Positions 52,400 to 60,259 of a stretch of DNA of 64,000 nt are shown here, in pieces. Numbering within the stretch: the first letter of the stretch is position 1; every line of letters begins with the position of its first letter. A model generated the notes under the pieces. That model saw only the letters and a list, made by a program, of their open reading frames with translations. It searched no databases and was not told the origin of the DNA. The position numbers and the translations under genes were made by a program. Location: NCBI GenBank assembly GCA_902568465.1, contig CACFQR010000004.1:21865-85864 (forward strand). The letters are read 5' to 3'. The DNA is from an uncultured Pelagibacteraceae bacterium. GTDB lineage: Bacteria > Pseudomonadota > Alphaproteobacteria > Pelagibacterales > Pelagibacteraceae.

Positions 52400-53362
52400 G
52401 TGATGCCAAAAATAGCAATCGTAGATAAAATGCATCAAGATGGAATAAACTTATTAAAGAATAATCCTAAATTTGAATGTGAAGTAATTGAAGATATATC
52501 AAAAAATAATTTAATAGCAAAACTACCTGAATTTGATGGAATTACTTTACGCAGAGGTAAAGTCGATGCAGATATATTAGCAAAATGTAAAAAATTAAAA
52601 GTAATATCCAGGCACGGGGTAGGGTTCGATAATGTAGATACAAAATTTTTAAAAAAAAATAATATTAAACTTTTAGTCACAGCTACAACAACATCAGTAT
52701 CTCCAGCAGAACATATAATGTTTATGATTATAAATATTTCAAAAGGAAAAGATTTTTTTGATAAAGCGGTACGTAACGGTGAATTCGAGTCAATTATGCA
52801 TATGAATCATCAAAATTTTGAACTATCAAATAAAAAAATTTTAATAATTGGTTTTGGCCGCATTGGAAAAAAACTAATTAAACGTTGTTTGGGTTTTGAA
52901 ATGAAAGTTTATGCTTATGATCCATATGTTAAAAAAAATGAAATAGAATCTTTGGGCGGAATAAAAGTAGAGAATTTAAATGATGGTCTTAAAGAAGCAG
53001 ATATAATATCCTTAAGTGTTCCACTAACAGCAGAAACAAAAAACATGATAAATTTTGATAAAATTAAAATTATGAAAAAAAATGCAGTTGTTATTAATAC
53101 TTCAAGAGGTGGAGTGGTAAATGAAAAAGATTTGAACGATGCTCTTAATAATAAAATAATCTATGGAGCAGGCATTGATGTTTTTGAAAAGGAACCTCCT
53201 GATAACAATAATCCTTTATTAAAAAATAAAAAGGTGATTTTAAGTCCACATGCAGCTACTTTTACTCAAGAATGTTTATCTAAAATGAGTATAGAAACTG
53301 CTCAAAATTTAATTGATTTTTTTGAGGGCAGAGTCAGCAAAAATTCAATAGTTGATATATAA
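52400..53362 (+). CDS. D-isomer-specific 2-hydroxyacid dehydrogenase
   Basis: A 320-residue member of the D-2-hydroxyacid dehydrogenase family. The NAD site IIGFGRIGKKLIKRCLGF near residue 149, the VINTSRGGVVNEKDL segment with the catalytic arginine region, a glutamate in DVFEKEPP and the catalytic histidine in LSPHAATFT are all present. It is phosphoglycerate- or glyoxylate/hydroxypyruvate-reductase-like. The GTG at 52400 abuts the ALDH stop; the ATG at 52403 is an alternative. It ends against the convergent glutamine-synthetase-like gene with no gap. Confidence 0.87.
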   Translation: MMPKIAIVDKMHQDGINLLKNNPKFECEVIEDISKNNLIAKLPEFDGITLRRGKVDADILAKCKKLKVISRHGVGFDNVDTKFLKKNNIKLLVTATTTSVSPAEHIMFMIINISKGKDFFDKAVRNGEFESIMHMNHQNFELSNKKILIIGFGRIGKKLIKRCLGFEMKVYAYDPYVKKNEIESLGGIKVENLNDGLKEADIISLSVPLTAETKNMINFDKIKIMKKNAVVINTSRGGVVNEKDLNDALNNKIIYGAGIDVFEKEPPDNNNPLLKNKKVILSPHAATFTQECLSKMSIETAQNLIDFFEGRVSKNSIVDI

Positions 53363-54688
53363 TTAGCAATCTAATGTATTAATTTTTTCCCACTCAGTTA
53401 TTGGTTCTTTTTTGGAAAAAGTTTCTTTTGAATTAAAATCTTTTAATTCTTGCTGTTTTAACTTCAAATAACTGGTGATATTTTTTTCTCCAAAAGCTGA
53501 TAATAAAACTTCACTATTACTTAATTGTTCAAGAGCTTCTTCAAGATCAGATGGAAGTTTTTTTAAATTTGGATAATTGTCTCCATCTTTGTACATATTT
53601 ATAAATAAAGGTTGTCCGGGATCACGTTTTTTTTCCATTCCATCTATACCGGCAGCAATTATTCCAGCTTGCAGTAAGTAAGGATTAGAAGATCCATCCA
53701 TTAACCTAAGTTCAAATCTTCCTGGATCTGGTACTCGTATCATATGAGTTCTATTATTTCCCGTATAAGATATTTTACTTGGCGACCAAGTAGCTCCAGA
53801 AAGTGTAGTTGGAGCATCGATTCTTCTGTAGCTATTTATTGAAGGGTTAAAAAAAGCACTTAAAGCTTCTCCAGAATGTAAAATTCCTCCTACAAAGTTA
53901 TAAGCTAATCTTGTTAAGCCAAGCTTATCTCCTTTATCTAAAAATAAATTTTTGTTTCCATCCCAGAGCGATACGTGCGCATGGCATCCATTTCCTGTTA
54001 AATTTTCAAATGGCTTTGGCATAAATGTAGCTCTCAAACCATGTTTTTCTGCAATTGTTTTAACCATAAATTTAAAAAAAACATGTCTATCAGCTGTTCC
54101 TAAACTATCAGTATAATTCCAGTTCATTTCAAACTGTCCATTCGCATCTTCATGGTCATTTTGGTAAGGTCCCCAACCTAGAGCAAGCATAGAATCACAA
54201 ATTTCTTTTATTAAATCATATTGGCGCATAAGCGCTGATTGATCGTAGCAAGGTTTTGATTGAACATCTCTTATATCAGATATAGCAGAGCCTTCGTTAT
54301 TCACTAAAAAATACTCACATTCAACGCCAGATTTTAAAACCATATTATTATTTTTTAATTTTGAAATTTGTTTTTTTAACATTACCCTTGGAGACGCCTC
54401 AACGGGTTTTCCATTCATCCACAAATCAGAGGCTAACCATCCTATTTCTTTTTTCCAAGGTAATTGAATTAAACTTTCTGGATCTGGTATAGCAAACATA
54501 TCTGAATCTGCAGGCGTCATGTCTAACCATGTTGCAAATCCAGCAAATCCTGCTCCATTTTTTTGCATGTCTTTGATTGCTGCCGTTGGAACCAATTTTG
54601 ATCTTAAAACTCCAAAGAGGTCTACAAAACTAATTAAAAAATATTTAATTTTTTTTTGTTTAGCAATTTTTGATAAATCTTTTTTCAT
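53363..54688 (-). CDS. Glutamine synthetase-family protein (GlnT-like)
   Basis: A 441-residue ATP-dependent ligase of the GS fold, related to GlnT and gamma-glutamyl-amine synthetases. Key parts are ECEYFLV (metal glutamate), YQNDHEDANGQFEMNW, NGCHAHVSLWDG and the RIDAPTTLSGA and RFELRLMDGSSNPY stretches. It may join glutamate to ammonia or a small amine, or act as an amine-glutamate ligase. A second GS-like gene lies at 60260. It follows the small protein gene at 54701 by 12 bases and is the last gene of the amt side of the locus. Confidence 0.82.
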   Translation of the reverse strand: MKKDLSKIAKQKKIKYFLISFVDLFGVLRSKLVPTAAIKDMQKNGAGFAGFATWLDMTPADSDMFAIPDPESLIQLPWKKEIGWLASDLWMNGKPVEASPRVMLKKQISKLKNNNMVLKSGVECEYFLVNNEGSAISDIRDVQSKPCYDQSALMRQYDLIKEICDSMLALGWGPYQNDHEDANGQFEMNWNYTDSLGTADRHVFFKFMVKTIAEKHGLRATFMPKPFENLTGNGCHAHVSLWDGNKNLFLDKGDKLGLTRLAYNFVGGILHSGEALSAFFNPSINSYRRIDAPTTLSGATWSPSKISYTGNNRTHMIRVPDPGRFELRLMDGSSNPYLLQAGIIAAGIDGMEKKRDPGQPLFINMYKDGDNYPNLKKLPSDLEEALEQLSNSEVLLSAFGEKNITSYLKLKQQELKDFNSKETFSKKEPITEWEKINTLDC

Positions 54689-54700
54689 GAAATTTATTAC

Positions 54701-54859
54701 TTATAATAAGAAATCTTTATATAAAATTAAAAGAACTGTAACTAAAATAAATATAGCTAAATAAAGACCATACTTTGCTTTAGGAAAAGCCATATTTATC
54801 ATTCTAGAAGGTCTTTGATTTTTATTTTCTTCTTTATTTTCCATTACACCAGTAATCAT
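54701..54859 (-). CDS. Small membrane-anchored protein, unknown
   Basis: The frame runs back to an ATG at 54904, but the intrinsic terminator at 54871-54893 lies inside it, so I place the start at 54859 (MITGVMENKEE, 52 residues) or 54844 (MENKEEN, 47 residues). The protein has a charged N-terminal part (ENKEENKNQRPSRM) and one C-terminal span (YGLYLAIFILVTVLLILY). I do not recognise a family. It precedes the GlnT-like gene by 12 bases and may be co-transcribed with it. Confidence 0.6.
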   Translation of the reverse strand: MITGVMENKEENKNQRPSRMINMAFPKAKYGLYLAIFILVTVLLILYKDFLL

Positions 54860-54870
54860 ATTTAAAAAAA

Positions 54871-54893
54871 GGGCGCTAAGCAAGTTAGCGCCC
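54871..54893. terminator. Intrinsic terminator after the amt operon
   Basis: GGGCGCTAA (54871-54879) and TTAGCGCCC (54885-54893) form a perfect nine-pair stem with a five-base loop. On the minus strand it is followed by seven T residues; on the plus strand by AAATTTTT. It ends transcripts from amt and the 80-residue gene. Confidence 0.88.
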
Positions 54894-54912
54894 AAATTTT
54901 TCATATTTTAAA

Positions 54913-55155
54913 TTACCATTCGGTAATGTTCTTTTTATAGTCGTTAGCACTTGGTCTTTTTCTAGCTAACTTTTGATGCTCTTCAGCTTCACCAGCTCCT
55001 GTTGCGACATGGAACCAAAGCCAAAAAATTATCGCAACCGTTAACCACATCCACTCTGTGCCGACCATAGGATAAATATCTGCAACTTGTACTCCTTCAG
55101 TCGCTGAATCGACATCAGTAGTCAAGTGCTTAATCCAATCAGTTACTTGTGCCAT
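54913..55155 (-). CDS. Small Amt-linked membrane protein, unknown
   Basis: An 80-residue protein with one span (EWMWLTVAIIFWLWFHVATG, about residues 34-53) between an acidic N-terminal domain (TTDVDSATEGVQVAD) and a basic, lysine-rich C-terminus (HQKLARKRPSANDYKK). It follows amt by 20 bases and precedes the terminator, so it is read with amt. No glnK/PII gene occupies this position, as it would in many bacteria. A partner or regulator of the ammonium channel is a reasonable guess. Confidence 0.75.
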   Translation of the reverse strand: MAQVTDWIKHLTTDVDSATEGVQVADIYPMVGTEWMWLTVAIIFWLWFHVATGAGEAEEHQKLARKRPSANDYKKNITEW

Positions 55156-55175
55156 AATTGTTTCTCCTATTTAGT

Positions 55176-56564
55176 TTAACTTGTTGCTCTTTCATCTTTT
55201 CTAGCCTGTTCTAAGATGTTGTAGTCTAGACCTGCTAACTCTACTTCACGAGGTATACGTAGTTTACCTGCACCATGAAGTATTTTAGCAATGATATATC
55301 CTGGCAAGAAACCAAGAACACCGAACATTATTATTGCGCCAATAATCATTCCAAGAGGATTGATTGGTGCGTAGTCTGTACCTACCCACATTGATCCTAC
55401 ACTGTATCCAGATGAAGGATATCCCCATAAAACAAAACCACAAATAACAAGTCCGACAACACCAGCATAACCGTGTACTGCTACTGCACCTACCGCATCA
55501 TCAATTTTGAATCTACGCTCAACCCAATAATGCAATTTATAAGCACACCATGTACCAAATGCAGCAATCATCATTGCTTGCAACGGATGATATAAATCAT
55601 TTCCAGCTGAAGCAGTAATAATTCCCGCTAGTCCACCTGAGTAAGTCCAGAACGGATCTCCTTTAGAAACCCAATAACCAGCTAACAATCCTCCAGATAA
55701 AGACATCAAGAAGTTAAATGTAATACCGCTCAATGTTGTTGGTGTTACATAAATGCTTGTTGCTGTGTAGAAAGTTACTCCTTCCATTCCGTATTCAGGT
55801 CCTAGATCGAATATAGGTATATTACAAGCTGCGTAGAATCCCCAGAAACCAGTATAAATCAAGAACAACCCTATAGCTACGAACCATGGGTTTCTTGGTC
55901 CAATGTTTCTTGGTTCTCCACTAGATGAAAATTTTCCTATACGCGCACCTAAAACTGCTAGAACGCCTAAAGCAAATCCTCCAGCTACGGCATGAATTAC
56001 GCCCGATGCGTATGCGTCGTGATAACCTAGTAATTTGAGCATCCAGCCATCAAAATGCCATCCCCAAGCTGCATCTATTGTCCAAAATACAGAACCAATT
56101 GCTATAGCTAAAATACCAAATGCAAAAGTTGTAATTCTTTCAATGATTGCTCCAGAAACGATTGATGCGGCAGTCCAAGAAAATAAAAGGAACGCTGCCC
56201 AGAATACTCCACTGATGTGGTCACCTAAATTGACCGCCATTAAGTTACTCGTAGCTACGTACCATTTAGCACTAAATAAAGATTCATCTGTAATTAATGC
56301 AGCGCTTTCGTTCATAATTGAAGGCGCTAGTCCTGGTCCTGTTGGAAATGCCCAATAGATCCACCAACCAAAGAAAAACCAAGTTACTGTTACCAGTGGT
56401 ATCAGCATTGTGTTTTTCATAAGAGTGTGTTGATGGTGTTTGTATCGTGATGCTCCAACTTCATACATACAGAATCCCACGTGAATTAAAAACATGAGTA
56501 CTACCGTTATCCAGTAGTAAAATTCTGTAAAGATGGTCATTAGAGCGCCTAATCCATCAGTCAT
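55176..56564 (-). CDS. amt: Ammonium transporter
   Basis: A 462-residue Amt/Rh channel with about eleven spans. The conserved pore histidines are in GVIHAVAGGFALGV and VAVHGYAGVVGLVI, the two His positions of the family. The N-terminus (FTEFYYWITVVLMFLIHVGF in two parts) matches divergent marine Amt proteins. It takes up ammonium for nitrogen assimilation. The ribosome site is AAGGGAGG, and a TGCGACAAG motif lies 42 bases before the start. It is followed by the 80-residue protein and a terminator. Confidence 0.93.
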   Translation of the reverse strand: MTDGLGALMTIFTEFYYWITVVLMFLIHVGFCMYEVGASRYKHHQHTLMKNTMLIPLVTVTWFFFGWWIYWAFPTGPGLAPSIMNESAALITDESLFSAKWYVATSNLMAVNLGDHISGVFWAAFLLFSWTAASIVSGAIIERITTFAFGILAIAIGSVFWTIDAAWGWHFDGWMLKLLGYHDAYASGVIHAVAGGFALGVLAVLGARIGKFSSSGEPRNIGPRNPWFVAIGLFLIYTGFWGFYAACNIPIFDLGPEYGMEGVTFYTATSIYVTPTTLSGITFNFLMSLSGGLLAGYWVSKGDPFWTYSGGLAGIITASAGNDLYHPLQAMMIAAFGTWCAYKLHYWVERRFKIDDAVGAVAVHGYAGVVGLVICGFVLWGYPSSGYSVGSMWVGTDYAPINPLGMIIGAIIMFGVLGFLPGYIIAKILHGAGKLRIPREVELAGLDYNILEQARKDERATS

Positions 56565-56605
56565 ATTTTACCTCCCTTAATAAAATTACTAAATATCCTA
56601 TTAGG

Positions 56606-56614
56606 TGCGACAAG
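56606..56614. promoter_or_regulatory. TGCGACAAG motif, copy 4, before amt
   Basis: GTGCGACAAG (56605-56614) lies 41-50 bases before the amt start, with the reverse form CTTGTCGCAC reading toward amt. It is identical over ten bases to the copy at 10135-10144. A redox or nitrogen-status regulator is the candidate binder; this is inference. Confidence 0.45.
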
Positions 56615-56685
56615 TAGTACAAGAGTATAGAGTCCTTTGTTATCAAGGGTTTTATAAATATAAACAACTTGAGATTGTGTTATTT

Positions 56686-57081
56686 CTAGAATTTTTTGTA
56701 AGCTTTTTTTAAATCTACAAGAGGATGATTAGGTGACATTTGAAATTTAATTAAAAGTTCTCTTGCAATCATATCTCTATCTTGTTGATTGTCAGGCAAT
56801 TTTATTTTTTTTGGAATAGTAACCCATCCATTTGCATTTCTACAAAAAACAGCTGGACGACCCTCTTCATAACCCATATGAACGTCTTCTAACCAATTTA
56901 AATCATCCCAACCCATCTGTTCAATATATTTTTTAAGAAAAGGAGTTACTTTTTTGTAATCAGGCAACAAATTTACATCATATCGATAGCCTATATGTTG
57001 CCCGATCATTTTTTCTCTAGCACTCTCTTTTTCTTTAGATTTAGAGATTTTTTTAATTTTTTTATTTTTTTTCTTAGCCAT
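56686..57081 (-). CDS. Conserved-looking hypothetical protein with basic N-terminus
   Basis: A 131-residue protein with a strongly lysine-rich start (MAKKKNKKIKKISKSKEK), then a folded part with HIGYRYDVNLLPDYKKVTPF, EGRPAVFCRNANGWVTIPKK (in two parts) and a C-terminal helix. I do not recognise a family. It lies five bases after GlxD in the glutamate-synthase-like cluster and 121 bases before amt, so it is probably part of that transcript. A role in the amine-nitrogen pathway is a guess from position alone. Confidence 0.7.
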   Translation of the reverse strand: MAKKKNKKIKKISKSKEKESAREKMIGQHIGYRYDVNLLPDYKKVTPFLKKYIEQMGWDDLNWLEDVHMGYEEGRPAVFCRNANGWVTIPKKIKLPDNQQDRDMIARELLIKFQMSPNHPLVDLKKAYKKF

Positions 57082-57086
57082 ATTAA

Positions 57087-58460
57087 TTAAATTTTGTGAT
57101 AGTCATCCACTCCAACTGTATGATTTGTTCCTGTTAATGGAACTTTTGCTAGCGCTGAAGCTTCCATCGTTAAGGCTGCCAAATCTTCTGGCTCTAAAGA
57201 ATGAACATTAGTTTTACCACAAGCACGAGCTAATAATTGTAATTCCAAAGCCATTGTATGCAAATAATTGTAAACTCGCAAAGCTGCATCATCAGGGTTT
57301 AATCTTTTTCTTAATTTAGGATTTTGTGTTGCTACACCAACTGGACAACGACCTGTATGACAATGGTAACAATGTCCAGCTTTAACTCCCATTTCTTTTT
57401 CAAAATCAACTCCTGGGATTTCCTTATTGCAGTTCAACGCTATCATTGAGCCAGTTCCAATAGCAACTGCGTCAGCACCTAATGCTAAAGCTTTTGCTAA
57501 GTCAGCTCCATCTCTAACTCCTCCTGCGTAAATTAAAGTTACTTTTCCAGTTTGACCTACGTCATCCAAAGCTCTACGTGCTTCACGAATTGCTGCTATA
57601 CCTGGGATACCAGTATTTGCTGCAGCGATGTGAGGTCCTGCACCAGTTGATCCTTCCATACCATCTAAATAAATTGAATCAGGATCACATTTTGCTGCCA
57701 TTCGAACGTCATCATAAACTTTAGCAGCTCCTAATTTCAATTGTATAGGCACTTGATTATTTGTTAGTTCTCTTAACTCTTGTACTTTTAATGCAAGATC
57801 ATCAGGCCCTAACCAATCAGGGTGTCTAGCTGGAGAACGCTGATCGATTCCTGAAGGAAGAGAACGCATTTCAGCTACTTGATCAGTAACTTTTTGTCCC
57901 ATTAAGTGACCACCCATTCCAACTTTTTGACCTTGACCTATAAAAACTTCTATCCCATCTGCTAATTGTGCGTGATGAGGATTAAATCCATATCGTGATT
58001 GTATACATTGATAAAACCATTTTTCTGAATATCTCCTTTCATCTGGGATCATACCACCTTCACCCGAGCATGTTGCGCTTCCAGCCATAGTGGCTCCTCT
58101 AGCTAATGCAGTTTTGGCTTCATAAGAAAGAGCTCCAAAACTCATTCCTGTTATATAAACAGGAATATCTAATTCGATTGGATTTTTGCAACGAGGACCA
58201 ATAATTGTTTTTGTTTCACATTTTTCTCTATAACCTTCAATAACAAATCTTGTAAGAGTCCCTGGTAAAAACACCAAGTCATCGAATGTTGGTATTTTTC
58301 TCATTAAAGCCATACCACGCATTCTGTAACGACCTAGCTGAGCTTTAATATGTATGTCGTCGATAACCTCAGGTGTAAAAATTGAATTTTGTCCTAACAA
58401 ACTTTTATTTCTGCCTTTTGTAACTTTAAGACTTCCATTAGTTTTTTTCTTTTTAGCCAT
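57087..58460 (-). CDS. Glutamate synthase-like FMN-binding subunit (GlxD/MgsC)
   Basis: A 457-residue protein equal to the FMN domain of glutamate synthase. It carries the MSFGALSYEAKTALARGA stretch near residue 105, IQLKLGAAKV and the GAGPHIAAANTGIPG loop, and the 3Fe-4S cysteines in CYHCHTGRCPVG. With GlxC and GlxB it forms a three-part enzyme. In methylotrophs the same set is N-methylglutamate synthase, which makes N-methylglutamate from methylamine and glutamate. A GmaS-like gene upstream supports that reading. Confidence 0.88.
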   Translation of the reverse strand: MAKKKKTNGSLKVTKGRNKSLLGQNSIFTPEVIDDIHIKAQLGRYRMRGMALMRKIPTFDDLVFLPGTLTRFVIEGYREKCETKTIIGPRCKNPIELDIPVYITGMSFGALSYEAKTALARGATMAGSATCSGEGGMIPDERRYSEKWFYQCIQSRYGFNPHHAQLADGIEVFIGQGQKVGMGGHLMGQKVTDQVAEMRSLPSGIDQRSPARHPDWLGPDDLALKVQELRELTNNQVPIQLKLGAAKVYDDVRMAAKCDPDSIYLDGMEGSTGAGPHIAAANTGIPGIAAIREARRALDDVGQTGKVTLIYAGGVRDGADLAKALALGADAVAIGTGSMIALNCNKEIPGVDFEKEMGVKAGHCYHCHTGRCPVGVATQNPKLRKRLNPDDAALRVYNYLHTMALELQLLARACGKTNVHSLEPEDLAALTMEASALAKVPLTGTNHTVGVDDYHKI

Positions 58461-58461
58461 T

Positions 58462-59304
58462 TTAAATTGCTCCTTTTTTTTCTGAAGGTTCTAAAGCATC
58501 ATAGTTCCAAAGCTTTTTACCAGCTACTACTTTAGTCATTTTGCTGAAATCGAAGTCTGAACCTATTTCTGCAACTTTTAATTTTCTTTTTAACCAAGAT
58601 ATATCATCAGAAGTTATTTTGGATTTTATAGCATCGCTTCCAAATGATTTGATTTTTCCACCAATAAAAATTGTGCCATCATACATAGAGTCTCCCAAGT
58701 TGATGCCAGCATCTCCTAAAACAATTATTCTTCCTCTTTGCATCATAAAGCCTGTAAATGCTCCAGCATCTCCCCCAACAATTATAGTTCCACCCTTCAT
58801 ATCAATGCCTGTTCTAGCCCCAACACTACCTTTGCAAATTAAATCTCCGCCACGAATAGCAGCACCAAAGCAGGATCCCGCATTTTTCTCAATAACAACT
58901 TTTCCAGCCATCATATTTTCTGCACAAGACCAGCCAACTCTTCCTGTTATTCTTACTACAGGTCCATCAATAGACCCAACTCCAAAATAACCAAGGGATC
59001 CTTCAAAAATTAAATTTAATTTATTTAAAATCCCCACACCTAAACTGTGTTTGCCTTGAGGATTTTTAACAACAACGGAACCATAACCTTCTTTCATTAA
59101 CGAGTGCAATTTATCATTCAGTTGTTTAGCGCTTAAATCCATAGCATCAATTTCTGTTCTTTTGTTGAAGTTAACATCGTAAGCACCATAATAGAAAAAA
59201 TTTTCTGCTTCTTCAGGATTGAAAAATACTTGTTGTGTTCTTCCTGTAAGAACTTCTTTATGTAAACCCATTGATTGAGATTTTGAATTTTTTAAATTTG
59301 CCAT
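58462..59304 (-). CDS. Glutamate synthase GXGXG-domain subunit (GlxC/MgsB)
   Basis: A 280-residue beta-helix protein with the repeated GxGxG motifs of the C-terminal domain of glutamate synthase (GRVGWSCAENMMAGKVVI in two parts, then IIVGGDAGAFTGFMMQRG and IFIGGKIKSFG). It carries no cofactor itself and serves as scaffold between the amidotransferase and FMN parts. It overlaps the GlxB gene by 13 bases and precedes GlxD by one base. Confidence 0.87.
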   Translation of the reverse strand: MANLKNSKSQSMGLHKEVLTGRTQQVFFNPEEAENFFYYGAYDVNFNKRTEIDAMDLSAKQLNDKLHSLMKEGYGSVVVKNPQGKHSLGVGILNKLNLIFEGSLGYFGVGSIDGPVVRITGRVGWSCAENMMAGKVVIEKNAGSCFGAAIRGGDLICKGSVGARTGIDMKGGTIIVGGDAGAFTGFMMQRGRIIVLGDAGINLGDSMYDGTIFIGGKIKSFGSDAIKSKITSDDISWLKRKLKVAEIGSDFDFSKMTKVVAGKKLWNYDALEPSEKKGAI

Positions 59305-60236
59305 ACTTTTACTTCTCCATCATAAGGATCATATGTATCTATTTCTTGCGGTAACAAAGTTCTTATGGCTATTTCTTCAGAGCCCAAAGCTACCAAATCA
59401 TCCGATTCATATAAAACCATTGGTTTTGCTGCCATTGTATCTTTTGCCATACCTAATGAATCTTTTGTCGCTACCAAATAAGTAAAAACTCCATCCAGTT
59501 CTTTCAACGAATCTTGCATTCCATCCTTTAAAGATGCGCCACTTCTCATTTTTTGAGCTAAATAGACAGCAATAAGCTCTGAATCACACTCAGACATAAA
59601 ACGCATTCCTTTATTTTCAAGCGCTCTTCTATTATTCCAATAGTTTGTTAATTGTCCGTTGTGTACTACTGATACATCGCTAAATGGATAGCCCCAGAAT
59701 GGGTGAGCTGAACGTATGTCAACACCAGATTCGGTAGCCATTCTCGAATGTCCAATTGCATGCGTTCCTTTTATTTTGTCTAATCCATATTGTTTAGACA
59801 CAACACTGGCATCACCAATATCTTTTACTAACTCTAAACTTTTTCCAAGAGATAGTATTTCTGTCATTTCTACACTTTCAATTTTTTTAGAAAATTCCAT
59901 TAAGTCTTTGTCATAATTAATACAATATCTAAATGAATATGGTGTTAACTGTGCATCATTAACTATACTTCCGCCAAGATCTCTGATGTGTTTATCTACC
60001 TCTTTTCTTCTTGCGTCATAAACTGACTTTTCTTCATTTACAGCAGAGCTACCTTCTGCAACATTTTCTCCAACCTTAAAACGCATTATATAATCTCCTT
60101 GATTATTACCTTTTCCATATAACGCAAACCCTGTTGAATCAGGCCCTCTATGTTTGAGAGCTTGCAACATATCCTGTAATTCTTTTCCTATATTTACAGT
60201 TTTTCCCTTATGAATTAGTCCAGCTATTCCACACAT
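59292..60236 (-). CDS. Class II glutamine amidotransferase subunit (GlxB/MgsA)
   Basis: A 314-residue glutaminase-type subunit. The N-terminal cysteine nucleophile is Cys2 (MCGIAGLIH), and the HRGPDSTGFA and GHSRMATES stretches line the glutamine site. In glutamate synthase it frees ammonia from glutamine; in N-methylglutamate synthase the same module handles the gamma-glutamyl-methylamide or amine donor. It follows the GmaS-like gene by 23 bases. Confidence 0.87.
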   Translation of the reverse strand: MCGIAGLIHKGKTVNIGKELQDMLQALKHRGPDSTGFALYGKGNNQGDYIMRFKVGENVAEGSSAVNEEKSVYDARRKEVDKHIRDLGGSIVNDAQLTPYSFRYCINYDKDLMEFSKKIESVEMTEILSLGKSLELVKDIGDASVVSKQYGLDKIKGTHAIGHSRMATESGVDIRSAHPFWGYPFSDVSVVHNGQLTNYWNNRRALENKGMRFMSECDSELIAVYLAQKMRSGASLKDGMQDSLKELDGVFTYLVATKDSLGMAKDTMAAKPMVLYESDDLVALGSEEIAIRTLLPQEIDTYDPYDGEVKVWQI

Positions 60237-60259
60237 AATTATTTATTTTCCTTTTAAGA

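Noticed and set aside
58541..58990. Open frame of 149 codons on the plus strand inside GlxC
   Set aside because: It is antisense to the GXGXG-domain protein; its proline- and isoleucine-rich product reflects the glycine-rich repeat on the other strand.
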